Shown here piece by piece: positions 1 through 8,586 of a stretch of 64,000 nucleotides of DNA. The stretch lies in the NCBI RefSeq assembly GCF_004208515.1, contig NZ_SGIM01000001.1, positions 310,001 through 374,000 on the forward strand, written 5' to 3'. This stretch comes from Acinetobacter halotolerans (lineage in GTDB: Bacteria > Pseudomonadota > Gammaproteobacteria > Pseudomonadales > Moraxellaceae). Made by a program: the position numbers and the translations under genes. Each line of letters starts with the position of its first letter. The first letter of the stretch is position 1. The notes under the pieces were generated by a model. The model made no database searches. It was not told the origin of the DNA and was given only the letters and a program-made list of their open reading frames with translations.

Positions 1-683
1 AAATCCCTGCCTTGATGGGGGCCTTACCTCAAACAGCCCCAGCCACTATTTTTGGTACCAATAAATTGGCATCCATCTGTGGTACAGCATCAGCAGCCTT
101 TTCATTTGTACGGCGAGTTAAATTGAAGTGGCCATTGTTGGCGGTGATTGCGCTCTTTGCCTTTGTGAGCTCTTTTGCTGGCGCTGCATGTGTTTCCATG
201 ATTCCCACTCATATTTTAAGACCTTTCGTCTTGGTCATGCTGATCGTGATTGCGATTTATACCTTGATGAAAAAGCAGTTCGGCCAAGTCCATGTGGATC
301 AACGAATCACACCAAAGTTACTGATTTTTGCTGCAATTGGTAGTCTTGCGATAGGTTTTTATGATGGAATTTTTGGTCCAGGAACGGGTAGTTTCTTTAT
401 TTTCTTCTTTATCCGTTTTTTACAGGTCGATTTTTTACATGCTTCAGCCCTGTCTAAAATTGGAAATTTCATGACCAATTTGGCTGCCTTGAGCTTTTTT
501 ATTCCGACAGGACATGTGCTATTTGGTTTAGGTTTGATGATGGCTGTGGCGAATATTGCGGGTTCATTATTGGGCGTCCGTTTGGCCTTAAAATATGGCA
601 GTGGATTTATCCGTATCCTCTTTCTGATTTTAGTGAGTATTTTAATTTGTCGCTTGGGCTATCAGATTTTGGTTGCAGCTTAA
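1..683 (+). CDS. TSUP (TauE/SafE) family permease, 5' end cut by window
   Basis: Inner-membrane transporter of the sulfite exporter TauE/SafE (TSUP) superfamily; the substrate cannot be told from sequence. The reading frame is already open at the window edge (I-P-A-L before the first ATG) and enters inside the conserved N-terminal segment LPQTAPATIFGTNKLASI, so the true start lies upstream. The second family signature, FYDGIFGPGTGSFFIF, is visible near residue 115 of the visible part, and the hydrophobic segments are spaced as in 7-8 TM TSUP proteins. It ends with TAA at 683. Family call is firm, substrate unknown. Confidence 0.9.
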   Translation, partial: IPALMGALPQTAPATIFGTNKLASICGTASAAFSFVRRVKLKWPLLAVIALFAFVSSFAGAACVSMIPTHILRPFVLVMLIVIAIYTLMKKQFGQVHVDQRITPKLLIFAAIGSLAIGFYDGIFGPGTGSFFIFFFIRFLQVDFLHASALSKIGNFMTNLAALSFFIPTGHVLFGLGLMMAVANIAGSLLGVRLALKYGSGFIRILFLILVSILICRLGYQILVAA

Positions 684-777
684 ATCTAAAAATAAAATTT
701 TCACTACAAAAACATACTTAAATAGCGCTGTATAAAAAAACGACACTTTCTAATATGGAAGATTAGCCAAGTACAAC

Positions 778-802
778 AACATGATGAATTTAAATCATAT
801 GT
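778..802. promoter_or_regulatory. Dyad-symmetric element upstream of hemerythrin gene
   Basis: The arm AACATGAT is followed by GAATTTAA and then ATCATATGTT, giving an imperfect inverted repeat centred on AATTTAAA about 30 bp before the RBS. Its shape resembles NsrR-like or other redox-regulator half-sites, and hemerythrin-domain genes are often under such control, but the match is loose. Operator function is inference. Confidence 0.3.
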
Positions 803-833
803 TGATGTTAACAGCCAATCATAGAGGTGATCG

Positions 834-1280
834 ATGAATATATTTGAAGCACTCAGAGAAAGTCATGAGCAACAACGTAGCCTAGCTCAGAAACTCATTG
901 CGACCAGTGGTATGAGTGATGAACGAAAACAATTATTCGAATTATTGAAAAATGAATTATATGCTCATTCGGTTGCCGAGGATCGCTACTTATATATTCC
1001 ATTGATGTTTGATGATGTGGGTTTAGGTATTACCCGCCATGCTTTGGCAGAACACCATGAAATGGATGAATTGATCGAAAAACTAGAAGAAACGGATATG
1101 AGTAATCCGAGCTGGTTGGCAACTGCTAAACAGCTCAGTGAGACAGTTCATCATCACTTAAAAGAAGAAGAACATACGTTTTTTCAACAGGCTGGGAAAA
1201 TCCTCTCTGATCGCGAGAAAGAAAGCCTCGCTCAGAAATATTTAAAGGAATATGGTAAATATAAGATCTCTGAAACTTAA
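834..1280 (+). CDS. Hemerythrin HHE-domain protein
   Basis: Cytosolic four-helix-bundle di-iron protein of the hemerythrin/HHE cation-binding family (148 aa). The ligand pattern is visible: H11 in the first helix, the HSVAED block (H45, E49), HHEMDEL (H74/H75) and HHHLKEEEH (H107/H108, E111/E112, H114). Such proteins bind O2 or NO or repair iron centres; which applies here is not evident. The start is supported by a good RBS (AGAGGTGAT) 3-11 nt upstream. It is not a full YtfE/RIC protein because the N-terminal ScdA domain is absent. It is transcribed alone and converges on the EamA gene. Confidence 0.85.
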   Translation: MNIFEALRESHEQQRSLAQKLIATSGMSDERKQLFELLKNELYAHSVAEDRYLYIPLMFDDVGLGITRHALAEHHEMDELIEKLEETDMSNPSWLATAKQLSETVHHHLKEEEHTFFQQAGKILSDREKESLAQKYLKEYGKYKISET

Positions 1281-1302
1281 TACGGACCGATCCATCACCA
1301 CG

Positions 1303-2166
1303 TCAGGAAACTTGTTTTTCCCCGCGTAAGGTTACGCCGATGGAGGCTGCCATAATACAAGCAAGCGCAACCCATTGAATCAAGCTGATTTGCTCATGCA
1401 AGATGACCAAGCCTGCCAAAGCAGCTAAGGCTGGTGCGAGGCTAGTGAGCGTACCATAGCTGAGTTTACTTAAGCGTTTGAGTGCCATTAAGTCCAGTGC
1501 ATAAGGTATAGCCGTTGCTAGCACTGCAATGACTAAGGCTTTGCCCCAGTATTGGGTGTCAAGTAGGACTGGGGCATTATTCCATAGACCAAAAGGCAAT
1601 AGGATCAATGCCGATAAACCAATCGCAATGGTGAGCGCATGCATGCCGATATTTTGTTGCGCAACACGATGTCCATAATAAATATAAAAGGCCCAGAAAA
1701 ACCCAGCACCGAGAGCACAAGCTGCCCCAATATAAGAAAAATTATCTTGGTTAGCATCGTGCCATGGGACCATCAGTGCAATCCCTAATATTGCAAAAAT
1801 CACCCAAATATAATCACTACGCTGTTTGATTGAGAGTAATGCCAAACTCAAAGGTCCGATAAACTCCAAACCCACGGCAATCCCTTGGGGCAGTTTACCT
1901 AAAGAGGTATAAAACAAGATATTCATACAGCCCAGAGAAGCACTATAAAGCAATAGATCTCGCCATTTGAGTTGTTTGAGTTTGGATAAAATTGTCCATG
2001 AGCGGAACATGATTGCCACGATAATAGTCGCAAAGCAAAGCCTTAAAATCGTCACTGTCAGTGGGTCGAGTGTTGTGATCAGTTGCTTGGCAAATGAGGC
2101 ACTAATCTGATAGGCAACCATGGATAAAACCATGTACAGCACTGCAACCAATTGAAGATTTTTCAT
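1303..2166 (-). CDS. EamA-family exporter, RhtA-like (copy 1)
   Basis: Inner-membrane drug/metabolite transporter with two EamA repeats and about 10 predicted TM helices (287 aa). The segment LPQGIAVGLEFIGPLSLAL is the characteristic stretch of RhtA-type threonine/homoserine exporters, so amino-acid or small-metabolite efflux is the likely role. It lies 92 bp downstream of a paralogue on the same strand with the same motif, so the two arose by tandem duplication and may be co-transcribed. No strong RBS is visible before the ATG. Family is certain, substrate inferred. Confidence 0.85.
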   Translation of the reverse strand: MKNLQLVAVLYMVLSMVAYQISASFAKQLITTLDPLTVTILRLCFATIIVAIMFRSWTILSKLKQLKWRDLLLYSASLGCMNILFYTSLGKLPQGIAVGLEFIGPLSLALLSIKQRSDYIWVIFAILGIALMVPWHDANQDNFSYIGAACALGAGFFWAFYIYYGHRVAQQNIGMHALTIAIGLSALILLPFGLWNNAPVLLDTQYWGKALVIAVLATAIPYALDLMALKRLSKLSYGTLTSLAPALAALAGLVILHEQISLIQWVALACIMAASIGVTLRGEKQVS

Positions 2167-2258
2167 GGCAGATCTACCAAATAAGTTTAAGAAAACCTAA
2201 ACAACAGGCGTGATTATGATACGCCCTGACAGGTACATTTTTGTTGCAAAGCGGCATT

Positions 2259-3140
2259 TTATTTTGCCTCTTTTTTTTGGCGGGCTTGCTGCATGGTAAA
2301 GGTACAGCCAATCGAGGCGATGATGATGGTAGCAAGTGCGAGCCACTGATTCCACAATAGTTTTTCACCGAGAAATACAAATCCAGAAAGTGCGGCAACA
2401 GCAGGCTCTAGACTCATCAAAGTGCCAAAACTCAATGGTGTCAGATTACGCAAAGCGATCATTTCCAATGAGAATGGCAAGGCACTGGCGAGAATGGCAA
2501 GCCCAATAAAATAATATAAATTGGGGAGTTCAAATACACGATCCATCGCACCAGAAAAAGCAGCAAATGGCAGTAAACAAAGCATACCAATACTCATGCC
2601 TAAACAAACCGTATGGTTGCCCGAAATGCCTGAGGGTTTTTGTCCTGCAATAATATACATGGCCCAACAAGCACCTGCACTGACAGCAAAAAATACCCCC
2701 ACCAAATCGAGACTTTGTTGGGCTTGTTGCATGGGGAACAATAACGCTAAGCCCAAAATCGCACAACCGACCCAGATAAAGTCATATTTTTGGCGAGCAT
2801 AGTAGAGCGCGACACTTAAAGGTCCAATAAATTCAAACGCAACGGCAAGACCAAGCGGTAAACGTTCAAGTGATAAATAGAACAACCCATTCATCCCAGC
2901 CAGTGCGACGCCATAACTCAGGATGGCTTTCCAGCGAACCGCACGAAAATCAATGGTCCAGATTTTAAAAATCACAGCCAAAATGATTGCACCAAAACAT
3001 AATCGCATCGCAGAAACAGTTAATACTGGAAAACTCTGAAATAACATTTTGGCTAAAGAACCACTGCCTTGGACACAGATCATCGCAAGCATCAGTAGTG
3101 CAATGGCAGACAGCGGTGACTTTAAAATCGAGTTGGACAT
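2259..3140 (-). CDS. EamA-family exporter, RhtA-like (copy 2)
   Basis: The 293-residue paralogue of the gene at 1303-2166, with the same 10-TM EamA duplication. The key stretch reads LPLGLAVAFEFIGPLSVAL and is followed by a DFIWVGCAILGLALLFP segment matching the other copy position by position. The C-terminal tail is short and basic (QQARQKKEAK), consistent with a cytoplasmic end. It is first in the two-gene minus-strand unit. Probable efflux of amino acids or related metabolites; substrate unproven. Confidence 0.85.
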   Translation of the reverse strand: MSNSILKSPLSAIALLMLAMICVQGSGSLAKMLFQSFPVLTVSAMRLCFGAIILAVIFKIWTIDFRAVRWKAILSYGVALAGMNGLFYLSLERLPLGLAVAFEFIGPLSVALYYARQKYDFIWVGCAILGLALLFPMQQAQQSLDLVGVFFAVSAGACWAMYIIAGQKPSGISGNHTVCLGMSIGMLCLLPFAAFSGAMDRVFELPNLYYFIGLAILASALPFSLEMIALRNLTPLSFGTLMSLEPAVAALSGFVFLGEKLLWNQWLALATIIIASIGCTFTMQQARQKKEAK

Positions 3141-3575
3141 TTATTCATCAATCGAGTTAGTGTAACTTTCACATAATAAGTGAATTCTAACCAAAGATCA
3201 GGATCGAAACGAGCAGAATTTTAGTTTATTGGTAGGTGTCGTTTTATACGCTCATGATTCTTTAATTAACGTTAACATCCTTTTAAAAATTATTTGTTTG
3301 TGGGTTTAGAGCATTCGAGCTTTAAACCGTAACTTTTTGAGATTTGCCCCTCAGTAAGTGCTAAGAAATGTGAGTGGGGTATTCTTTTATCACAGGGAAA
3401 AGGGCTGTTAATCGTGTGAATTGTAGTTTGAATAGATGCAGCTCGTCAGATTCAAACACAAAATTTGTCATTTGTTTGCTATAAAATTTTGGGGCAATAA
3501 AGACCCCGGACATCGCAATTAAAACGCTAAAAATGATAATGCTTTAAATGAAATAATAATTACGGAGACAATAAA
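3141..3575. other. Intergenic region between exporter and M23 peptidase genes
   Basis: 435 bp, very AT-rich, between divergent genes, so it must hold both promoters. No convincing ORF or RNA gene is seen. The only clear signal is the GGAG Shine-Dalgarno just before the ATG at 3576. A short ATGATAATG stretch near 3533 resembles half of a Fur box but has no matching second half. Confidence 0.5.
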
Positions 3576-4400
3576 ATGTTAAAACTGAAACGTGCTTTTG
3601 CCATTGGTATAATGTCATTAGTTCCTTTTGCCGCTTACGCTGCACCAGCCTTCAAAGCCCCTTTCGCTTGCGGACAAACGTGGAGCTATAGCACTTACTC
3701 AGGTCATAATTATAATGCCTTAGACTGGGTGCGTTGGGATAATGGACCTACTTCAGGCGCCGCTGTACTGGCTTCAGCGGGGGGAACGGTATCAGTCAGT
3801 TCTGTTGGTTGGAATGGTGGTGCTGGAAATATGGTGGTGATCAATCATGGGAATGGCTGGTCGACTCATTATTTTCATTTGAATAGCATTAATGTCAATG
3901 TCGGTGCTTCGATTGGTCAGGGCCATCAAATTGGTACGGTAGGAAGTACAGGGCAAAGTACGGGTGCGCATTTACACTTTGAACAACGTCTCAATAACTC
4001 CGCGCAAAGCATCGTCATCAATGGCAAGTCACTGGCACCGTATCCATACAGTTACGGTCAAAAAGCTTTGACCAGTGATAATGGTTGTAGTGGTACAACA
4101 CCGCCACCTCCACCGACTGGAAATAAATATTGGGTAGATACATGGGGGGATGCCAATGGACGCTCTAGTCCGGGCGGTACAGTGACTGGAACTTTATACA
4201 AAGGTACGCATTATACTTACTGTAAAGTTTGGGGACCAAAAATTCAAAATGCCACAGGAACACAATGGAATCATTGGTGGTTGAAAACAGACTTAGATGT
4301 GGGGCCAACCAATCAATGGGTTTCAGCATTTATGCTGTCACGCTGGGGCAATGATGAGGCAAAAGACAATAATGGTACTGTGATTCCAAACTGTCCTTAA
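3576..4400 (+). CDS. Secreted M23 metallopeptidase, LasA-like, with C-terminal SH3b-like domain
   Basis: Predicted secreted zinc endopeptidase of the M23 (LasA/beta-lytic) type, expected to cut peptidoglycan cross-bridges (274 aa). A Sec signal peptide spans about 1-22 (cleavage after AYA). The catalytic domain, about 25-165, shows H44 and D50 in GHNYNALDW, H98/H101 in STHYFHL, and the HLH motif at H132/H134. A proline linker (TTPPPPPTG, about 174-182) leads to a 92-residue Trp/Gly-rich SH3b-like module that probably binds cell wall. The RBS is GGAG, 8 nt before the ATG. The gene that follows carries almost the same C-terminal module. Role in competition or predation is inference; the peptidase fold is firm. 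Confidence 0.88.
   Translation: MLKLKRAFAIGIMSLVPFAAYAAPAFKAPFACGQTWSYSTYSGHNYNALDWVRWDNGPTSGAAVLASAGGTVSVSSVGWNGGAGNMVVINHGNGWSTHYFHLNSINVNVGASIGQGHQIGTVGSTGQSTGAHLHFEQRLNNSAQSIVINGKSLAPYPYSYGQKALTSDNGCSGTTPPPPPTGNKYWVDTWGDANGRSSPGGTVTGTLYKGTHYTYCKVWGPKIQNATGTQWNHWWLKTDLDVGPTNQWVSAFMLSRWGNDEAKDNNGTVIPNCP
4097..4400 (+). repeat. Direct repeat, copy 1: linker plus SH3b-like domain
   Basis: This segment encodes the proline linker and 92-residue C-terminal module and recurs at 5149-5452 in the next gene. The two protein copies differ at only 6 of the 92 module residues (H/S, T/V, I/V, T/A, E/Q, T/V), while the DNA differs mostly at third codon positions. That pattern indicates selection on the module rather than a very fresh duplication. 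Confidence 0.9.
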
Positions 4401-4573
4401 GCGTTAAACAATCTGACTAAGATCAAACATGTCGTTCAAATGAACGGCATGTCGATAAAAAATAAAAAAACTGATCAATAAATCTCTTTCATGAATATTT
4501 AGCCGCTTTATATTTCTTCCACTCGGAAAAACAAAGCGGGTTTAAGAAAGCAGTCTAATAAGGATAATAAACG

Positions 4574-5452
4574 ATGTTTGAAATACAATTCCCGCCAATA
4601 ATCACCAGTGTTATTTTAAAAAATAGATATAAAACCATCGCCTGTGCAGTGCTTGCAATGTTCTCAACCCATACTTTTTCTGCTGATCCATTACCGAATC
4701 GTCCTGCCTTTAAACTGCCTTTTCCATGTGGTGCACAAATCGAATTAAAAACCTATCAAGGACATGGTCCAGACGATAAAAAAATCGATATGTATCGTAT
4801 GGGGATGTTCACAGGTAGCCCAATTACTGCATCGGCTGATGGTTTGGTCCATCAGGCTTTTTACCCCGGTGGGATCGAAATTCGGCATGGCAATGGTTGG
4901 TTTACGACATATATGCACATGAGTAGCCATGTGCCTGTGGGTAGTAATGTGAAGCAGGGTGATGTGGTGGGTTATATGGGAGATGTAGGCTCACCCGGTA
5001 TTCCTCACTTACATTATGAACAATTATATGCACCCGGTCTGAATGATGCAGGCAGCCAACATATTGTGAACCCAGTACTTCAAGGAGAATGGTTATATAT
5101 GGTACCAAACTCACCTTTAGTCAGAACCAGTGCTAACTGTCCGAATACAACACCGCCACCTCCACCGACTGGCAATAAATATTGGGTAGATACGTGGGGC
5201 GATGCCAATGGTCGTTCTAGCCCAGGAGGTACGGTTACTGGAACGCTGTATAAAGGCACGAGTTATGTTTACTGTAAGGTGTGGGGACCAAAAGTTCAGA
5301 ATGCGACAGGCGCACAATGGAATCATTGGTGGTTAAAAACAGACTTAGATGTAGGCCCAACCAATCAATGGGTGTCTGCATTTATGCTGTCGCGTTGGGG
5401 CAATGATCAAGCCAAAGACAATAATGGGGTGGTGATTCCCAACTGTCCTTAA
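4574..5452 (+). CDS. Secreted M23 metallopeptidase paralogue with the same C-terminal SH3b-like domain
   Basis: Second LasA-like M23 peptidase (292 aa). A long N-terminus carries a hydrophobic export segment at about 20-37 ending in FSA. The catalytic domain keeps H64 and D72 (GHGPDDKKID), H113-type residues in YMHMSSH, and the HLH motif at H145/H147, so it looks active. It is strongly diverged from its neighbour in this domain. In contrast, the linker and terminal 92 residues are nearly identical. The start is fixed by AAGGA about 10 nt before the ATG; no other Met precedes the signal segment. It lies 173 bp downstream of the first gene and ends at a bidirectional terminator. Confidence 0.87.
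   Translation: MFEIQFPPIITSVILKNRYKTIACAVLAMFSTHTFSADPLPNRPAFKLPFPCGAQIELKTYQGHGPDDKKIDMYRMGMFTGSPITASADGLVHQAFYPGGIEIRHGNGWFTTYMHMSSHVPVGSNVKQGDVVGYMGDVGSPGIPHLHYEQLYAPGLNDAGSQHIVNPVLQGEWLYMVPNSPLVRTSANCPNTTPPPPPTGNKYWVDTWGDANGRSSPGGTVTGTLYKGTSYVYCKVWGPKVQNATGAQWNHWWLKTDLDVGPTNQWVSAFMLSRWGNDQAKDNNGVVIPNCP
5149..5452 (+). repeat. Direct repeat, copy 2: linker plus SH3b-like domain
   Basis: Second copy of the linker and SH3b-like segment found at 4097-4400, in the same position at the 3' end of an M23 peptidase gene. It includes the identical proline-linker coding stretch and the identical last codons (NCP, TAA). Confidence 0.9.
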
Positions 5453-5458
5453 GACGTA

Positions 5459-5492
5459 GCAAAAAAAATCACAGCCAAAGCTGTGATTTTTT
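5459..5492. terminator. Bidirectional intrinsic terminator (M23 gene / serA)
   Basis: A perfect stem AAATCACAGC/GCTGTGATTT with a CAAA loop is flanked by an A-run on the left and T-run on the right. It sits between the convergent stops of the M23 gene and serA and can serve both strands. Confidence 0.9.
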
Positions 5493-5506
5493 TAAGTCAG
5501 CGTGTT

Positions 5507-6739
5507 TTAGAACAATACGCGAACTCGGATGGTACCTTCAACTTGACTTAAGGTATCAAGTGCTTCTTGAGAAGCGGATGCATCGACATCCATTACAAGG
5601 TAGCCGATATCACCTTTGGTCATTAAAGACTGACCAGAAATGTTGATGCCTTGTTCTGCAAACAAGGTATTAATTTTTGATAACACACCCGGAACGTTTT
5701 TATGGATGTGAAGCAAACGGTGTTGGCCATCAGAAAGTGGCAATGCGATTTCTGGGAAGTTCACCGCAGAAAGTGTCATACCTTTATCTGAGTAAGCAAC
5801 GAATTTTTCAGCAACTTCTAAACCAATGTTCGCTTGCGCTTCCATGGTAGAACCACCCACATGTGGGGTTAGAATTACGTTGTCTAAACCACGAAGTGGG
5901 GAAATAAATTCTTCGCCATTGGCTTTTGGTTCTTTCGGGAATACGTCAACGGCTGCACCAGCAATGTGACCCGATTTAATCGCATCTGCTAAATCTTCAA
6001 TAATGACACAGGTACCACGTGCTGCATTGATAAAGATTGAACCTTGTTTCATTTTCGAAAACTGTTCTTTCTTGAAGAAGTTACGCGTTGATGGAACATC
6101 TGGCACATGTAAAGAAACCACATCAGCAGTCGCTAAAAGCTCATCTAAAGAGCCGACTTGACGTGCATTTCCTAAAGGTAATTTTGTCACAGCATCAAAA
6201 TAGATCACTTTCATACCCAAGCTTTCTGCTAAAACAGAAAGTTGAGAACCGATTGAACCGTAACCGACGATACCTAAAGTCTTACCACGTGTTTCAAAAG
6301 AACCTACCGCAGACTTATTCCATCCACCTAGATGTGTATCTTTTGATTTTTCAGGAACGCGACGAAGTAATAGAATTGCTTCAGCAAGTACCAATTCTGC
6401 GACCGAACGTGTATTTGAATAAGGTGCGTTGAAAACAGGGATACCGCGCGACATCGCTGCTTTTAAATCGACTTGGTTGGTACCGATACAGAAACAACCT
6501 ACCGCAATCAACTTATTCGCTGCTTCAAAGATTTCTTCAGTCAATTGAGTACGCGAACGAATACCAATAAAGTGAGCATCCTTGACCGCTGCTTTTAAAG
6601 CATCGCCTTCGAGTGCAGTTTTGTGATAATCGATATTGGTATAACCCGCAGCGTTTAAAGTATCGATGGCATTTTGATGAACGCCCTCTAACAATAGAAA
6701 ACGGATTTTATCTTTAGGGAGTGATAGATGTTGGCTCAT
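5507..6739 (-). CDS. serA: D-3-phosphoglycerate dehydrogenase
   Basis: First enzyme of L-serine synthesis, oxidising 3-phosphoglycerate to 3-phosphohydroxypyruvate with NAD+ (410 aa, the same length as E. coli SerA). The nucleotide-binding glycines G159, G161 and G164 lie in VGYGSIGSQ. Catalytic R241 (NAARG), E270 and H293 (TPHVGGST) are present. The C-terminal ACT domain retains N348 and N366, matching the serine-binding asparagines of the feedback-inhibited enterobacterial enzyme. It is divergent from an FAD-dependent D-2-hydroxyacid dehydrogenase, which makes metabolic sense because SerA can reduce 2-oxoglutarate to D-2-hydroxyglutarate. Identification is firm. Confidence 0.97.
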   Translation of the reverse strand: MSQHLSLPKDKIRFLLLEGVHQNAIDTLNAAGYTNIDYHKTALEGDALKAAVKDAHFIGIRSRTQLTEEIFEAANKLIAVGCFCIGTNQVDLKAAMSRGIPVFNAPYSNTRSVAELVLAEAILLLRRVPEKSKDTHLGGWNKSAVGSFETRGKTLGIVGYGSIGSQLSVLAESLGMKVIYFDAVTKLPLGNARQVGSLDELLATADVVSLHVPDVPSTRNFFKKEQFSKMKQGSIFINAARGTCVIIEDLADAIKSGHIAGAAVDVFPKEPKANGEEFISPLRGLDNVILTPHVGGSTMEAQANIGLEVAEKFVAYSDKGMTLSAVNFPEIALPLSDGQHRLLHIHKNVPGVLSKINTLFAEQGINISGQSLMTKGDIGYLVMDVDASASQEALDTLSQVEGTIRVRVLF

Positions 6740-7101
6740 AACGGCTCTACGCTATATCAGGTCGAATTTAAATCGCCGTATCATACCATATTTGATCAAA
6801 ATGAGGGCGATTACATTTCAAATTAGGGCATGGAAATAGTGATCATTTTCCATGGAAATGTTGACTGATTTTCAGGAGATAGCGGTTGTGATGACACTAT
6901 CTTGACGCAAAGCTTTATCCCTTGCTTGCTTCTATGTAAAATGTATCTATCTGATGGACAAACCTAATTATCAATGGGTTTGCGCTGTTCTGTAAAGTTT
7001 CTATATTTTTGGATAATTCAAATATCTTTTTTTAAGATGTTGAAAAATATTATGTTGTCATCCAAAAGCCCTATATTTACTTCTTGCTAGGCCTGTAAAC
7101 G
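6740..7101. other. Divergent intergenic region serA / FAD dehydrogenase
   Basis: 362 bp without a credible ORF. It holds a 26-bp palindromic element at 6829-6854 and a weaker CAAACC...GGTTTG inverted repeat near 6957-6985. Both divergent promoters must lie here; no -35/-10 pair stands out. Confidence 0.5.
6829..6854. promoter_or_regulatory. Palindromic element between serA and dehydrogenase gene
   Basis: CATGGAAAT, then AGTGATC, then ATTTTCCATG: a near-perfect dyad with one extra T in the right arm. A third partial copy of the arm (CATGGAAAT) overlaps the right end. The position between divergent genes suits an operator. The binding factor is unknown and function is inferred. Confidence 0.4.
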
Positions 7102-8511
7102 ATGAATGCTTCAGTCGCTTTAACCCCTGAGTTATTAACCCAATTAACAGCAATTGTGGGTGAAAACCGTATTAAAACCGATGCGGATAGTTTGGAAAAT
7201 TGGGGACGAGATCATACTAAACATTTTGATCCGAACCCATCAGTCATCGTTTTTCCATCAAGCACTGAACAGGTTCAGGCGGTTGTAAAGCTTGCTAATC
7301 AGTTTAATGTGGCGATTACGCCGTCAGGTGGGCGAACTGGGCTTTCAGCAGGTGCAGTGGCAGCCAACGGTGAGATTGTGATTAGCTTTGACAAGATGAA
7401 CCAAATCTTGGAGTTCTTCCCAGCCGATCGTATGGTGCGGGTTCAAGCTGGTGTGGTCACTGAACAGTTGCAGAACTATGCAGAACAACAAGGGATGTAT
7501 TATCCAGTTGATTTTGCCTCAACAGGCTCAAGCCAAATCGGCGGCAATATCGGAACCAATGCAGGCGGCATTAAAGTTATCAAATACGGTATGACCCGAA
7601 ACTGGGTGCTTGGTCTGACTGTGGTGACAGGTAAGGGCGATATTCTTCGTATCAATAAAGGTATGATTAAAAATGCCACGGGTTATGCTTTACAACATTT
7701 ATTCATTGGTGGTGAGGGAACGCTTGGTTTAGTCACTGAAGCTGAGATTAAGTTGGAACGTCAACCACAAAACCTGCAAGTGATGGTATTGGGTACACCT
7801 GACTTTGAAGCGGTGATGCCAGTATTACATGCCTTCCAAAAAGAAATCGACTTAACCGCGTTTGAGTTCTTTGGTGAAGTCGCAATGCAAAAAGTTTTGG
7901 ATCGCGGTCATGTACAGCGTCCATTTGAAACGCAATGCCCATTCTATGTATTACTCGAATTTGAAGCGCCATATGAGCCAATCATGGATAAAGCCATGCA
8001 GATTTTCGAGCATTGCATGGAACAGGGTTGGGTCATTGATGGTGTGATGAGCCAAAGTCTAGATCAAGCGCAAAGCTTATGGCGTTTGCGTGAAGATATT
8101 TCAGAGTCAATCGCGCCATTTATTCCTTATAAAAATGATATTTCAGTGCTGATTACGCATGTACCTGCATTTATCAAAGAAATTGATGCAATTGTTGCAG
8201 ACAATTATCCAGACTTTGAAATCTGTTGGTTTGGTCATATTGGTGACGGGAACTTGCACTTAAATATTTTAAAACCTGAGAATCTCACTAAAGATGAGTT
8301 TTTTGCCAAGTGTCAGGTGGTGAATAAATACGTGTTTGAGACTGTGAAAAAATATGATGGTTCAATCTCTGCCGAGCATGGTGTGGGCATGACCAAGAAA
8401 CCATATTTGGAATATTCTCGTTCGCCTGAAGAAATTGAATATATGAAAGCATTGAAATTGGCATTTGATCCGAATGGGATTATGAACCCTGGGAAATTAT
8501 TTGATCTTTAA
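7102..8511 (+). CDS. FAD-dependent D-2-hydroxyacid dehydrogenase, probably D-2-hydroxyglutarate dehydrogenase
   Basis: Flavoprotein of the GlcD/DLD/D2HGDH family (469 aa). The N-terminal FAD_binding_4 domain, about 40-180, shows PSGGRTGLSAGA and GGNIGTNAGGIKVIKYG. The C-terminal FAD-oxidase_C domain, about 215-465, shows HIGDGNLHLNI (metal/substrate histidines) and SAEHGVGMTKK. In pseudomonads a D-2-hydroxyglutarate dehydrogenase is known to recycle the D-2-hydroxyglutarate made by SerA. Divergent placement beside serA argues for the same job here. D-lactate or glycolate remain possible substrates. The RBS is weak. The gene ends at an intrinsic terminator. Confidence 0.85.
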   Translation: MNASVALTPELLTQLTAIVGENRIKTDADSLENWGRDHTKHFDPNPSVIVFPSSTEQVQAVVKLANQFNVAITPSGGRTGLSAGAVAANGEIVISFDKMNQILEFFPADRMVRVQAGVVTEQLQNYAEQQGMYYPVDFASTGSSQIGGNIGTNAGGIKVIKYGMTRNWVLGLTVVTGKGDILRINKGMIKNATGYALQHLFIGGEGTLGLVTEAEIKLERQPQNLQVMVLGTPDFEAVMPVLHAFQKEIDLTAFEFFGEVAMQKVLDRGHVQRPFETQCPFYVLLEFEAPYEPIMDKAMQIFEHCMEQGWVIDGVMSQSLDQAQSLWRLREDISESIAPFIPYKNDISVLITHVPAFIKEIDAIVADNYPDFEICWFGHIGDGNLHLNILKPENLTKDEFFAKCQVVNKYVFETVKKYDGSISAEHGVGMTKKPYLEYSRSPEEIEYMKALKLAFDPNGIMNPGKLFDL

Positions 8512-8540
8512 TGCTTGATTAGATAAAAGAAGTTCTGTTA

Positions 8541-8569
8541 AAAGCGTATCTAAAGATGCGCTTTTTTTA
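8541..8569 (+). terminator. Intrinsic terminator after FAD dehydrogenase
   Basis: The stem AAGCGTATCT/AGATGCGCTT (one G-T pair) has a two-base loop and is followed by seven T residues. It lies 30 bp after the stop codon. Confidence 0.85.
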
Positions 8570-8586
8570 TTGTTAGGAAAGAGTGA

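Noticed and set aside
3525..3560. Fur-box-like ATGATAATG before the first M23 gene
   Set aside because: Only one half-site; the remaining bases do not continue the palindrome.
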